DNA of 41,542 bases from Rhodospirillales bacterium (GCA_016215555.1 JACRJC010000011.1:1-41542); one strand, 5' to 3'. Numbered from the stretch's first letter, positions 7,671 to 15,811 are shown. A program made the numbers and translations. Notes: generated from the sequence alone by a model not told the origin.

Positions 7671-9887
7671 TTAGGGAGCCTCCCCGATCATTGAGAACGA
7701 ACCGCGGTCGTTTCTTTTCGCGCGGGCGTCATCGACCGCCTTAGTCAGATCGCCCTTGCGGCGCTTGGCCTCTGGGCTGGAATTCCAATCTGGATGCCAG
7801 GGCATTGGTTTTCCCTTAGCGTCAAGAACCGGGTTCAAAACGCCATCGGCGGATTTCAGCATGACGGAGTAGAGGGGAAGTCCGGTTGTCCGATCCGTTC
7901 GTCCGTAGGGATCGGGCACAACAAGAACGCGGCTTTCAAGCGGACCTTCAGACGGATCGAACAAGCCGCCCGACGCCACCATATCCGCCGTCAGTTGTTC
8001 GCGCATCCATTTGGCGTTGTCGGACAAATCCATGCCGGGAACGCCATAGAAACTTTCAGGGGCACCCCGCATCCATTTTGTTCCGCCCCCAAGCGAGGAC
8101 ACGCCCCACACGCGCTGCAAGCTGTCGGCAGCCGTCTTGCGGGCCACATCCCAATTCCCGTGCCGCTGGAATTCTGTTTTAGCAAGGCCGTCGAACTCTC
8201 TTGCCATCTCGGGCGGCACTTGCGGATTGCTGCCCAGCGTGTGGCGATAAAGCCAGGAACCATTTGCCTCTTTGGTCAGATAGTCGGCGGGCGGGTATTT
8301 CTTGGCAAGATCGACATATTGGCCGGCCCGTGCTTCGCGGTCGGCTTTGGGTACGCGCAAGCCCTCTTCGGCCAGGCGCACGGCCTCTTCAGGGCGAATC
8401 CCTGACGTGGCGTAATCGCCAATCAGATTGCCCATGGCCAAGTCCTCTTCGGCCAGATCATTCAATAGCTGGGGGTTGTTCGCGCGGATTTCCGCCAAGG
8501 TGTTTGCAGCTTCCACCTTCTGTTCTGGCGTTCCTGCGCGCAGCCACCCGCGAATTTCCGCCTTGACCGGACTGGGCAGAATGCCAATGCCGGGTTGCGC
8601 AGCATAGCGGATTGCCCGCGCACGAACCTCGTTCGGGGCAAGCCCCTGCCAGCTTTGCGAGGCGGCGGAGAAATAGCTGTCTACCGCCTTGCGGTCTTTG
8701 TCCGACTTGGGATCGAGCGGCAAGCCTTCGCCCGTGAAGGCGGCATTCACGCGGGCAAGTTCGGACAACGCCTCCGCTTCTTTTTCGCGGCGCTTGTCAA
8801 GATAGGTGACGAAGGCGGTTCGCTCATGTGGTTTCAGATTGCCGCCTTGATAGGCGGCTTCGATATCTGAGTAGGCCTTTTCGCCCCGATGCAGCGAAAT
8901 CTCGAAATCTGAAAACCAGCGGGCGCGCTTCTGTTCGGCGGCCTTCTCGGCTTCGCGCTGCCCCCGTTCTATTTCCTGCATCCGGTCTTGAATGCTTGCC
9001 GCCATGAAACGCCCGAGTTTTTCCTTGGTATCCGGGTGCATGTCGGACTGTTCGCCAGCCAGGAAGGTTTTCAGATATTGATCTCCAGCACTCACACCTT
9101 TCTTGAGGGCGCGATCCAATCCGCCAAGGACGGTTTGCTTTTGCCCTTCTTCCTCGAAGCCAAGCTTCAGCTTTTCCTTTTGTTGGGGCGAAAGATCTGT
9201 GCGGGCATTCAGGGCCTGTACCCACTTCACCCTTGCCTCTCCGGCGTCTGCCGTGCGCCCCAGGCGAAAGGCGTTGGCCGCGTCGGTTTCCGTCTTGTCC
9301 ATGCTTTCGATAAGTGTGGCGTTGGCTTCCTCCAGCACCTTCTTGTGAGCTTCGAAGTTGACAGGAATTAGCGCCTTGAAACCCCGTTGCTCCCAGGACA
9401 ACCGAGCGTCTGCCTGCATGTCCGGGGGCAAGGTGGCGATCCACTCTCGCCCCCTCTGGTCCCATTTGTTTTTCCATGAAATAGGATCATCAGGGTGTGC
9501 AAGAGATAGCTCGTTGGCAAATTTGTCCGTTCCAAGGTCAAGCCTCGCCAGATACCCCATGACCATTGCCTTGTCATACGTCTGACCGTAGATCGTTCCA
9601 TCGCCCCGAAGAGTCAGACCCTTGGGGTTGCCGTCCGGCGTGAAAGCGGCTTCAGCATCCTTGGTTGCTTGGTCGTTCGCTTCCTTCCTCGCCAGATCAG
9701 CCTGAGTTTCAAGGCCCGTCACAATCATTCCCTTTGCAACGCGGTCTAGCACGGTCAACCCAACGGCACCCTTGCCGCCCGCTCCGCCAACAGCGGCTAA
9801 GCTGGGGCCGGAAGTTATGGCGCTAGAAATTGACGAAGTGCCGAGTGCTTCAGCAAAGGTTGGAACGCGACTACCCCTAAAGCCCAT
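7671..9887 (-). CDS. Putative phage internal virion protein (gp15-like)
   Basis: A 738-residue protein starting at ATG 9887, chosen because GGAGGT lies at normal spacing upstream; an in-frame start at 9902 would run into the preceding gene. It is mostly helical and highly charged, with an Ala/Gly-rich N-terminus, many Lys/Glu/Gln heptad-like stretches (residues of about 130-400), and a C-terminal region rich in aromatic and Pro motifs (GVPGMDLSDNAKWMREQL). Size and position match T7 gp15 (747 aa) ahead of gp16. In phages such proteins form the inner core that is ejected to make a channel for DNA. Here it lies between a small Sel1-like gene and the 1373-residue gene with no spacing, so the three are one operon. 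Function is inferred from context. Confidence 0.55.
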   Translation of the reverse strand: MGFRGSRVPTFAEALGTSSISSAITSGPSLAAVGGAGGKGAVGLTVLDRVAKGMIVTGLETQADLARKEANDQATKDAEAAFTPDGNPKGLTLRGDGTIYGQTYDKAMVMGYLARLDLGTDKFANELSLAHPDDPISWKNKWDQRGREWIATLPPDMQADARLSWEQRGFKALIPVNFEAHKKVLEEANATLIESMDKTETDAANAFRLGRTADAGEARVKWVQALNARTDLSPQQKEKLKLGFEEEGQKQTVLGGLDRALKKGVSAGDQYLKTFLAGEQSDMHPDTKEKLGRFMAASIQDRMQEIERGQREAEKAAEQKRARWFSDFEISLHRGEKAYSDIEAAYQGGNLKPHERTAFVTYLDKRREKEAEALSELARVNAAFTGEGLPLDPKSDKDRKAVDSYFSAASQSWQGLAPNEVRARAIRYAAQPGIGILPSPVKAEIRGWLRAGTPEQKVEAANTLAEIRANNPQLLNDLAEEDLAMGNLIGDYATSGIRPEEAVRLAEEGLRVPKADREARAGQYVDLAKKYPPADYLTKEANGSWLYRHTLGSNPQVPPEMAREFDGLAKTEFQRHGNWDVARKTAADSLQRVWGVSSLGGGTKWMRGAPESFYGVPGMDLSDNAKWMREQLTADMVASGGLFDPSEGPLESRVLVVPDPYGRTDRTTGLPLYSVMLKSADGVLNPVLDAKGKPMPWHPDWNSSPEAKRRKGDLTKAVDDARAKRNDRGSFSMIGEAP

Positions 9888-9889
9888 GA

Positions 9890-10282
9890 TTACCTCCACC
9901 ACAATGACATCAGTTTGTACTTGCTTGCGTCATCAGACTTGCGCCCAAGAATTTCGTGCTGAATGTCGAAGGCCCGCAGCTCTGCCTTCGGTTTGTCGCC
10001 CTCGGCCAGCAACGCCTCGAGATACGGGAGACATTCGGCTGCAACCTCGTTGCCGGAAGAAACCGCAACGTTTATCCAGGCCCAAGCCTCAATGGCATTG
10101 GAGGGCTTGCCTTCGACGCCCACCAAGTGACAAGCGCCGACGATGCCTATCGCGATAGCGTTTCCCTCAAGTGCCAGGGGATAGGCCAAGCGAAAAGCCC
10201 GCTCAGTGTTTTTGCGGTGGCACGCGGTCAACAGGGCATTGCGGCGAAAATCAGACAAAGAGACAATGGCGCCCTTATTCAT
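9890..10282 (-). CDS. Small Sel1-like repeat protein
   Basis: A 130-residue protein. The start at 10282 is supported by AGGAGAA seven bases upstream. Residues 30-90 (AYPLALEGNAIAIGIVGACH, then NAIEAWAWINVAVSSGNEVA) follow the spacing of Sel1-like repeats: two helices per unit with alternating small and aromatic residues, usually a protein-binding scaffold. It is the first gene of the minus-strand operon with the two large virion-like genes, the place where T7-like phages carry gp14. It does not look like gp14, which is a small membrane-associated protein. It may be a chaperone or adaptor for the large proteins, or an unrelated cargo gene. Confidence 0.6.
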   Translation of the reverse strand: MNKGAIVSLSDFRRNALLTACHRKNTERAFRLAYPLALEGNAIAIGIVGACHLVGVEGKPSNAIEAWAWINVAVSSGNEVAAECLPYLEALLAEGDKPKAELRAFDIQHEILGRKSDDASKYKLMSLWWR

Positions 10283-10771
10283 GGCGCTTCTCCTGAAAGC
10301 GAACCGAGTTCGGCCCCAATCCCATGCCCAAACCCTGACCCCGAGCGCCCGGCTTGTTTTTGTGTGCTTCGATCCAGGGGCACCTCCCAAAATTTCTGGG
10401 ACAGATTTCTATGTGGGGTGAGGTGATGGCATCGGCGTTTGGGGGGGGATGCCCCCCGGCAACCTTCACCAGGGCGCGCGCGAAAACGACACCCCCCCCG
10501 GGGTAGCCTTCGCAGATCGGCGGCAGGGGCACAGGGCGGGCAAGAGAAGGGCGAGGCCGCGCGCCTGGCTTCATTGCGGAACTGATCCGGGATAGATGAC
10601 AAATTGAAGGATGGCTCTTGCGGCTCAGAATATCGTCTCAAGCCTGCTGACTTAGGGCAGACGTTGAAATCAGGCGGTGTAGGCTCTATGCTGCTGCTGG
10701 CGACACTAACCGACAAATGCTTACTTACCCCGTTCTGGTCGGGGGATGTGTAGCGGTCGGGAGCCGACAAG

Positions 10772-10799
10772 CCGGAAGGGTCCAGACCTTCCGGTTTCG
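10772..10799 (+). terminator. Intrinsic terminator
   Basis: CCGGAAGG (10772-10779) and CCTTCCGG (10787-10794) form a perfect eight-pair stem with a seven-base loop, followed by a T-rich stretch interrupted by CG. No gene is seen just upstream on this strand, so it may end a small RNA from 10570-10770. A second hairpin, GTCGG-gag-CCGAC, lies immediately before it. Confidence 0.65.
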
Positions 10800-10848
10800 T
10801 CTTTTTCTGGAGGCCGGGGCGCGAGGCCAGAAGGACGCCCGAAACGCC

Positions 10849-10960
10849 TGTACCGAAAACCCCCCGGATTTTGACCTTTACGAAGCCTGGATTTCCGGGC
10901 TTTTCCAACTCCGCCCTAGCGTGTACCGAAAACACTTGATTACGGTACATGCTTTCGGTA
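10849..10960 (+). promoter_or_regulatory. Candidate res/crossover site of the serine recombinase
   Basis: Bases 10922-10949 form a 28 bp dyad, TGTACCG with CGGTACA separated by 14 bases, the length of a serine resolvase/invertase crossover site. The half-site TGTACCGAAAAC recurs at 10849-10860. TACCGAAA (10924-10931) is also repeated inverted as TTTCGGTA (10953-10960). The whole cluster spans 112 bp just upstream of the recombinase start, as in Tn3-family res sites, and could also let the protein repress its own gene. Confidence 0.6.
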
Positions 10961-10995
10961 TAGTCACCCTCAGACAATCCAGCTTGGAGGGTGCC

Positions 10996-11598
10996 ATGAC
11001 GAAGCGAGTTGCCATTTACGCCCGAGTCTCGACAGACGGGCAGACGACAGATAACCAGGTGCGCGAGCTTGAACAGATCGCCAGCCACATGGGCTGGCAG
11101 ATCAAGGAGCGCTTCATCGACCACGGCATAAGCGGTGCCAAGGGCAGGGACAAACGCTTGGCCTTTGACGCCCTTTGCAAGGCCGCCACGCGCCGCGAGA
11201 TTGACATGGTTATGGCCTGGTCCGTTGATCGCCTTGGCCGCAGTCTGCAGGACCTCGTAGGCTTCATGAGCGAGCTTCAGGCGGTTGGCTGCGATCTGTA
11301 CCTTCATCAGCAAGCCCTGGACACGTCTACGCCCGCCGGTCGCGCCATGTTCCAAATGTGTGGCGTCTTTGCCGAGTTCGAGCGCGGCATGATCCGCGAG
11401 CGCGTCAATGCCGGGCTGGCCAGGGCCAAGGCCGAAGGCAAGCAGCTTGGCCGCCCGAGGATCGACAGGGCCAAGGAAGATCAGGTGCGCGGGGCATTGG
11501 CTGCAGGCGACAAGGGTATCCGCAAGATCGCGTCCGAGGTTGGCGTGGGCGTCAATGCCGTGCAGCGCATCCAGAAGGAAATGATCGCCGCCGCCTAG
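10996..11598 (+). CDS. Serine recombinase, resolvase/invertase family
   Basis: A 200-residue small serine recombinase. The catalytic serine is Ser12 in YARVSTDGQ. Further conserved motifs are GISGAK, the VDRLGRSLQDL active-site arginine region, GRAMFQM and FERGMIRERV. The C-terminal helix-turn-helix is around GIRKIASEVGVGVNAVQRI. The length matches the resolvase/invertase group, not large phage serine integrases. The ATG at 10996 follows GGAGGG at good spacing; longer in-frame starts would run through the res-like site and lack a ribosome binding site. It probably resolves multimers of the replicating element or inverts a segment. A terminator hairpin overlaps its stop codon. Confidence 0.93.
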   Translation: MTKRVAIYARVSTDGQTTDNQVRELEQIASHMGWQIKERFIDHGISGAKGRDKRLAFDALCKAATRREIDMVMAWSVDRLGRSLQDLVGFMSELQAVGCDLYLHQQALDTSTPAGRAMFQMCGVFAEFERGMIRERVNAGLARAKAEGKQLGRPRIDRAKEDQVRGALAAGDKGIRKIASEVGVGVNAVQRIQKEMIAAA

Positions 11599-11619
11599 CC
11601 GAACCCGGTTCGGCTTTTT
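11597..11619 (+). terminator. Intrinsic terminator of the serine recombinase gene
   Basis: AGCCGAACC (11597-11605) and GGTTCGGCT (11607-11615) form a perfect nine-pair stem around a single C and are followed by TTTT. The stem overlaps the stop codon. Related palindromes occur at 15561 and 15857. Confidence 0.8.
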
Positions 11620-11881
11620 GGGAGAGAGGGGACTCACCCTCTCCCAGTTGGCGGAGGGAGAAATTCGCGGGGCATTTTGCGGTAAAGCCTTGCCCGAAGT
11701 GCCTTGCTGCACTGACGGAAGGGCGAACAGGAAATAGAGAAGCGAAGGCTTGCGCACGGCATATATTCCATCGCTGCCTTCGACATTCGCCAGATCGACG
11801 GATACCTCGAAAAAAAGCGCTGGCCTTAGCGCGTTACGATCCCTTCTGGCGACTATTACCCCCCTATTTAATTCGAGATTT

Positions 11882-12190
11882 TGTCCCGCAGCGGGACAGA
11901 GCGGGACAGCCAGCGGGACAGCGAAAACAACTGCCAACTTACTGAAGTTTATAAGATATATTTCCTGTGTTAATGTCTTGTCCCGCTGTCCCGTTGGAAT
12001 TGTCATGCTCACACGTGCGCGCTTGCGCTTGCGCACACGCGCATCGACCTGTGCCAAGCGTTGAGCGGGACAGCGGGACAAATGCGCTGCCTCGCTCATA
12101 TTTTTCATGACATTCAATACCCTTAAGCCTGTCCCGCTGCCTGTCCCGCTGGCTTTGAAGAGCGGGACAAAATGAGCGGAAAGCGGGACG
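11882..12190. other. Iteron cluster, candidate replication origin
   Basis: The octamer GCGGGACA occurs exactly ten times in both orientations: + at 11891, 11901, 11913, 12065, 12073 and 12162; - at 11882, 11979, 12130 and 12142. Near-copies are at 11987 and 12183. The copies surround AT-rich stretches (11866-11885 and 11941-11976). The cluster lies between the 3' ends of the recombinase and the helicase gene and contains no credible gene. Directly repeated short sites next to a helicase operon fit an iteron-type origin such as that of P4. A transcription-factor array is the alternative. Confidence 0.65.
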
Positions 12191-12226
12191 GTGGTCTTGC
12201 CAGCCAGCCAAGGGTGGGGGCCGGGG

Positions 12227-14023
12227 TTAATCATCGGATGGCCGGGAAAGGTTGAGCGTAGGGAACGGATTACAGGCCGAGGGGTCGAAGATCGCGTGTT
12301 CGCCCTCTAAGGGCAAAAGGCGGCACCTCGCCTTCTGACCCTCAAAGCGGCATTGGAACGGCAGGGCTCCCGGCACACGGTCGAGGGCTTGCACCCAAAC
12401 GCCGGTCGTATTGGCTTTGCCTGCCCAGTGGGTGCCCTCGAAGATTTTGGCAATGCCCTGATGCGAGTTTGCGACGGCAAGCCAGCGCATGCCGTCCCGC
12501 TCGATCACGGCCAAGCCAAAGCTGGGCAGGATGTTGGGGGCTTCCACATCACCGCCGAATGCCCACGAAACCCAGCGGGCCACCGTGTGCCGGTGGTTCT
12601 TGTGGTAAACGTCGAGTTGGGCCGAAAGAAGGTGCGAGACGCACTTTGCATGATCGGCTTCCGTTTCGCCAACCTCCGCAAGCTGGGCGGTTCCCAGGGC
12701 GGTCGCCGCCTCCAATAATTCATCGGTCGTCGGCTCGGTTTCGTGCAACAGGATATCAGCGCAGGCAAGCAGCGTTCCGAATTGATCCGCGCCGCGCCCG
12801 GCATGGCCGCCATGCTGGGCAAGTGCCATCCTGAAAGCCTCAAGCCGGGTGGCAAACAAAGGCCAGCGTTCCGCGAACAGGCGGCGCAGATCGGCCCCGA
12901 TCCTGGCGAGTTGCTTGGGATCAAGGAGGGGCGGGGAGGTGCCGCTCAAAGTGTCGAGTTCAAGAAAGGCGAGGCGAGAACGGTCTTGCGGCGGTAAAGG
13001 TGGCGTCAGGATCGAAGAAAAAAGAAAGCATGAGCGCGCCGTGAATTCGACCCCCTTATGATCCGATCCGCCGCGAAGCACCATTGCGCCGGAGGAGGCA
13101 AGCCGCGCCAGCTTGACCACATCCGTGCTGCGCCTGTTGTCGGCTTCGGCTTCCAGTTCATCGACGGCGACCGGAAGGCTCGACATGCCGAGACGTTGGC
13201 GAATGCCAGCCTCGCTTGAATTCGTGATGCTGATAACCGAGCCCAGCACGCCATGGATAACCTTGTGCAACGTACTCTTGCCGGTCGCCCGGTCGCCGGA
13301 AATCCAGAGAGCCGGGCGCCAGTCGAGCGCGCCGCCCACGATGGCGGCACCTATCCAGCCCAGCAACAGCTTGGCGTCGAGGCTGCCCCGCCGCCAATTC
13401 CAGTTTCCCAGCAGGTCGAGTAGGGCTTGCCCAGGATTGCCGCTAACTTCCCCCGCCGAAGGCATGGCGCAAGAAGGCGAAGCAGGGTAGATGCGCCCGT
13501 CGATTTTTCCGGGCAGTTCAAGGCGGCCACTTTCGCCGCTTCCAGGTTTAGGCCCGAACCAAACGGCATTGCCGCAATGAAAAATCAACTCGCCATCTTC
13601 GCCACGCCAAGCGCCGGTGCCGCGCACCTTCTCTTCCGGGTTCCAAACGCCTTCGGCGCTTGCAGCCTGCATAAGAGCTTCGGCTGCAAGCTCGGGTCTC
13701 CAACCAATCGGGTTGCCGTCCTTGTCGAACCGCTGCCACGTCTCATGAAGCCAGCCGATCTTTCGACCAAACAGGCCCTGGATGGAAAGGCGTCCATGTT
13801 TTTCCGCCTTCACTTCGGCCAACTGCCCGATTTCGTCGAGATAGAAAAACACGTCGCCCGAACGTCCAAGCGGCGTGACAGGGCAGCCAGGGGGAAGGCG
13901 AGCGCTTTTGCCCTCACCGGCTTCCTGTCCAGCGCCTTTGCTTATACCTTCCTGTATTGGCGGGGGATGCTCAGGGGAATTTTTATAGAGGTCACGAAGA
14001 TGCGCGAACCCGGTTTGGGTCAT
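12227..14023 (-). CDS. AAA/SF3-like replicative helicase of the element
   Basis: A 598-residue protein. Residues 243-251, GDRATGKST, are a Walker A motif. VAVDELEAE (285-293) is the Walker B with Asp-Glu at 288-289. The segment FLFSSILTPPLPPQDRSRLAFLEL resembles the sensor/arginine-finger region of phage and satellite helicases. Residues of about 50-155 form a separate domain homologous to the whole of the next upstream protein. No primase motif is obvious in the N-terminus. The start overlaps the upstream stop by ATGA. It is the last gene of a three-gene operon and ends 37 bases before the iteron cluster, so it is the likely initiator or helicase for element replication. Confidence 0.75.
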   Translation of the reverse strand: MTQTGFAHLRDLYKNSPEHPPPIQEGISKGAGQEAGEGKSARLPPGCPVTPLGRSGDVFFYLDEIGQLAEVKAEKHGRLSIQGLFGRKIGWLHETWQRFDKDGNPIGWRPELAAEALMQAASAEGVWNPEEKVRGTGAWRGEDGELIFHCGNAVWFGPKPGSGESGRLELPGKIDGRIYPASPSCAMPSAGEVSGNPGQALLDLLGNWNWRRGSLDAKLLLGWIGAAIVGGALDWRPALWISGDRATGKSTLHKVIHGVLGSVISITNSSEAGIRQRLGMSSLPVAVDELEAEADNRRSTDVVKLARLASSGAMVLRGGSDHKGVEFTARSCFLFSSILTPPLPPQDRSRLAFLELDTLSGTSPPLLDPKQLARIGADLRRLFAERWPLFATRLEAFRMALAQHGGHAGRGADQFGTLLACADILLHETEPTTDELLEAATALGTAQLAEVGETEADHAKCVSHLLSAQLDVYHKNHRHTVARWVSWAFGGDVEAPNILPSFGLAVIERDGMRWLAVANSHQGIAKIFEGTHWAGKANTTGVWVQALDRVPGALPFQCRFEGQKARCRLLPLEGEHAIFDPSACNPFPTLNLSRPSDD

Positions 14024-14439
14024 GATCCGCGTCCCCCATCAAACTTAAGCGGTATCGGGCGGCCCTGGTTATCCTGCCAGGCGGTAATTTTTCCCGAACG
14101 GTCGAAGCACGGCCAGATCAAGCCCTTCGCGGCGCACGCTCGCATCAGAACAGTGGCGGCTGCCTCCGCATTCCACCCGGCTTTGATGTTGCCCGCCGCA
14201 TCGACCTTCGGCCAAGCCCGCACCAGGAAGGCATCGTTGCCGCCGAACAGCGCAAGCAAACCTCTGCGGTTGTGCCCGCGCCAGCGAAGGAGCCAGGCCA
14301 CCCCATCGACTCGGCGATAAAGGCAACGGTCGCCATTGACGCCGAGACACTGCGCCGGGCAATCGGCGGGGAGGGTGTCCAATTCCCGGGCGGCGCGGAA
14401 GGAAAGCTTCGACGGCAAAAGACCAGCGGCGGGGGTCAT
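14020..14439 (-). CDS. Small protein homologous to the helicase N-terminal domain
   Basis: A 139-residue protein. Residues 32-135 align with residues 52-150 of the neighbouring helicase almost without gaps. Both share LG..GD, then a conserved Tyr, LF about 25 residues later, W, D..GN...GW, E.AA..LM.A.A..G..W and a final W....G pattern. It is therefore a stand-alone copy of that domain, probably a DNA-binding or primase-associated module. ATGA overlaps join it to both the upstream HTH gene and the downstream helicase. The function of the domain is not known to me. Confidence 0.65.
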   Translation of the reverse strand: MTPAAGLLPSKLSFRAARELDTLPADCPAQCLGVNGDRCLYRRVDGVAWLLRWRGHNRRGLLALFGGNDAFLVRAWPKVDAAGNIKAGWNAEAAATVLMRACAAKGLIWPCFDRSGKITAWQDNQGRPIPLKFDGGRGS

Positions 14440-14648
14440 TTGGAAAGCCCCTGTGCTGAGACGCTGGAAACAGCGAGTATTTTTTCAAATTCTGCCAGCG
14501 GAACGAGCAGCTTCCGCCCCAGGCGGATCGTAGGCAGTTGTCCAGTAGCTGCATATTTGTATGCGCTATTACGGCAAATACCCAGAAGTCGTCCCGCTTC
14601 CAAAAGCGAGATAACGCGCTTCTCTTGCATGCGGCCCCCATGAGACAT
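14436..14648 (-). CDS. Excisionase-family helix-turn-helix protein (AlpA-like)
   Basis: A 70-residue protein with the HTH_17 pattern: ISLLEAGRLLGICRNSAYKYAATGQLPTIRLGRKLLVP, a winged helix in which the last strand carries the Arg/Lys-rich wing. ATG 14630 (MQEKRV) would give 64 residues and has GGGGG upstream, so it may be the real start. It is the first gene of the operon with the small domain protein and helicase. The divergent ribbon-helix-helix gene lies 153 bases away. AlpA-type regulators in satellites control excision and replication genes. Confidence 0.8.
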   Translation of the reverse strand: MSHGGRMQEKRVISLLEAGRLLGICRNSAYKYAATGQLPTIRLGRKLLVPLAEFEKILAVSSVSAQGLSK

Positions 14649-14651
14649 AGA

Positions 14652-14733
14652 ACCAAATATGGTACTATCAATATATTGTGGGGCAGCGGGGCGTCAAGCC
14701 CAAAATAGACGAGTGAGATCGAATATGGTCTCA
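14652..14733. promoter_or_regulatory. Divergent operator region
   Basis: Between two divergently transcribed regulator genes, AATATGGT occurs twice (14656-14663 and 14722-14729). The first copy lies in the palindrome ACCA-AATA-TGGT (14652-14663). The second lies in an imperfect dyad TGAGATC-gaatat-GGTCTCA (14714-14733). This fits operators for one of the two flanking DNA-binding proteins. No -35/-10 pair is clear. Confidence 0.45.
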
Positions 14734-14801
14734 GAAACCACTTGCGATCCCATTACGTGCCATGCTATGACATGCCGTCTTTCATTTTGAGGGTATGCGT
14801 C

Positions 14802-15560
14802 ATGACCAAGAAGCGCTCTGAGGCAGATACGTCGCAGCTCATCATTCGTCCCAGGAAGCGCAAGGAGGAGGTCATCACGGAAAGAGAACCGCCCCTCAAA
14901 ATTCGGATTAAGGAACCGACTAGAGAAGCTCTTGAGCGGCGTGCCGCAGAGCGCGGCGTGTCAATGAATGTCGAGGTTAATGACAGGCTGGAAAGCTCGT
15001 TTTTAAATTCGGATATTTTAAATTTCTTTTTTCAAGGGAACTCTTCGCTTGAGGAGGTGCTTATTCTTCGGCGCTATCTGAAAGCAATTAAGGAAGCTAC
15101 GGTCCAGGCAGGCGAACACGCGGGCAGGTGGTGGGTGTACGCGCCGACCACGCCTTTTGCCCTTGATCGCGAGAGGGTGGCAAACACGTGGCTTTCTGGA
15201 AACCTGGATGCGGATGTGTTCGATGTAGAAAAAATGGCCGCTTCAATTCGCACTGAGATTGAGAGTCGTATTTTGAAGCCCGCTGTTGACGTTATGGAAA
15301 GAGATGGGGCTCCGGGTTTGCCGACTGCATACAGTTCCAGAGAGGAAATGATGGCTGCAGCAGATCATCTCTATTTGCTTCGGAAAAGCTGTGAAGTCTT
15401 GATAAGCCTTAGAGACCGTGAGGACGAAGGAAAATTACGCCGCGAGTATGAGCCTATCTACAAGGCCGCTGCTGAGTGGGAAAAGCTGAAGCCTGAATTG
15501 GCGGCCTCGGAGCAAAAGGTGTATTCCGCAGTCTTTGAGTTAGCCAAGATCGAGGGCTAA
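14802..15560 (+). CDS. Ribbon-helix-helix (Arc-like) DNA-binding protein
   Basis: A 252-residue protein. ATG 14802 is chosen because GAGGG (14789-14793) lies eight bases upstream; an in-frame ATG at 14742 has no such site. The N-terminus is basic (RPRKRKEE). Residues 31-65 match an Arc-type ribbon-helix-helix: the strand PLKIRIKEP, then EALERRAAERGVSMNVEVNDRL. The following 190 residues are mostly helical and unlike typical short Arc repressors; no family is recognised. Base composition is lower in GC than in neighbouring genes. It is divergent from the helicase operon and upstream of the excisionase-integrase genes, so it is likely the element's regulator. A palindromic hairpin follows its stop directly. 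Confidence 0.75.
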   Translation: MTKKRSEADTSQLIIRPRKRKEEVITEREPPLKIRIKEPTREALERRAAERGVSMNVEVNDRLESSFLNSDILNFFFQGNSSLEEVLILRRYLKAIKEATVQAGEHAGRWWVYAPTTPFALDRERVANTWLSGNLDADVFDVEKMAASIRTEIESRILKPAVDVMERDGAPGLPTAYSSREEMMAAADHLYLLRKSCEVLISLRDREDEGKLRREYEPIYKAAAEWEKLKPELAASEQKVYSAVFELAKIEG

Positions 15561-15811
15561 AGCCGAACTCAGTTCGGCTGGCTTGGCAAGAGCCCATCTT
15601 GCCCCGGGGCCTATCATGGCGAGACCCCCGCGTACTGCCCGCCTGTCTCCGAGCGTTATCGAGGGGCCAACCAGGGAACCAGCCCCGGCCGGGGCCTATC
15701 ATGGCGAGACCCCCGCGTATTGCCCGCCGTCCCGGCGTTTTGGGGCAGCAAAGGGGGCAGTGCGCGCAATGTTCAAGCGGCCTTCCCCCTAGATCAGGGG
15801 AGCGGGAAGCG
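15561..15811 (+). ncRNA. Candidate structured RNA or leader, copy A
   Basis: First of two tandem copies of a block of about 250 nt. Hairpins seen: AGCCGAACT-c-AGTTCGGCT (15561-15579); GGCAAGA-gccca-TCTTGCC (15585-15603); CGA-gcgtta-TCG (15650-15661); and CCCCT-agatc-AGGGG just before an ATG at 15812. Two 38 bp subrepeats (15606-15643 and 15691-15728) differ at one base. The homologous stems in copy B keep pairing with different bases, which argues that structure is selected. Whether it is transcribed is not known. Confidence 0.6.

Larger units (their letters stand above)
10283..10995. other. Divergent regulatory region between virion-like operon and recombinase
   Basis: About 710 bases with no convincing gene. 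It contains extreme G and C runs around 10440-10460 and 10490-10503, with GGGGGG next to CCCCCC able to form a strong hairpin. It also contains an intrinsic terminator (10772-10799) and the res-like site before the serine recombinase. CGAAC-cga-GTTCG at 10300-10312 lies just upstream of the minus-strand operon and could be an operator. Confidence 0.45.

Noticed and set aside
10717-10995. N-terminal extension of the serine recombinase
   Set aside because: The extension would be encoded by the res-like site and lacks family similarity; the ATG at 10996 has a good ribosome binding site and gives the standard N-terminus.
10279-12234. Long minus-strand open frame of 651 codons
   Set aside because: It runs antisense through the serine recombinase gene and the iteron cluster, has no domain-like sequence and no ribosome binding site.
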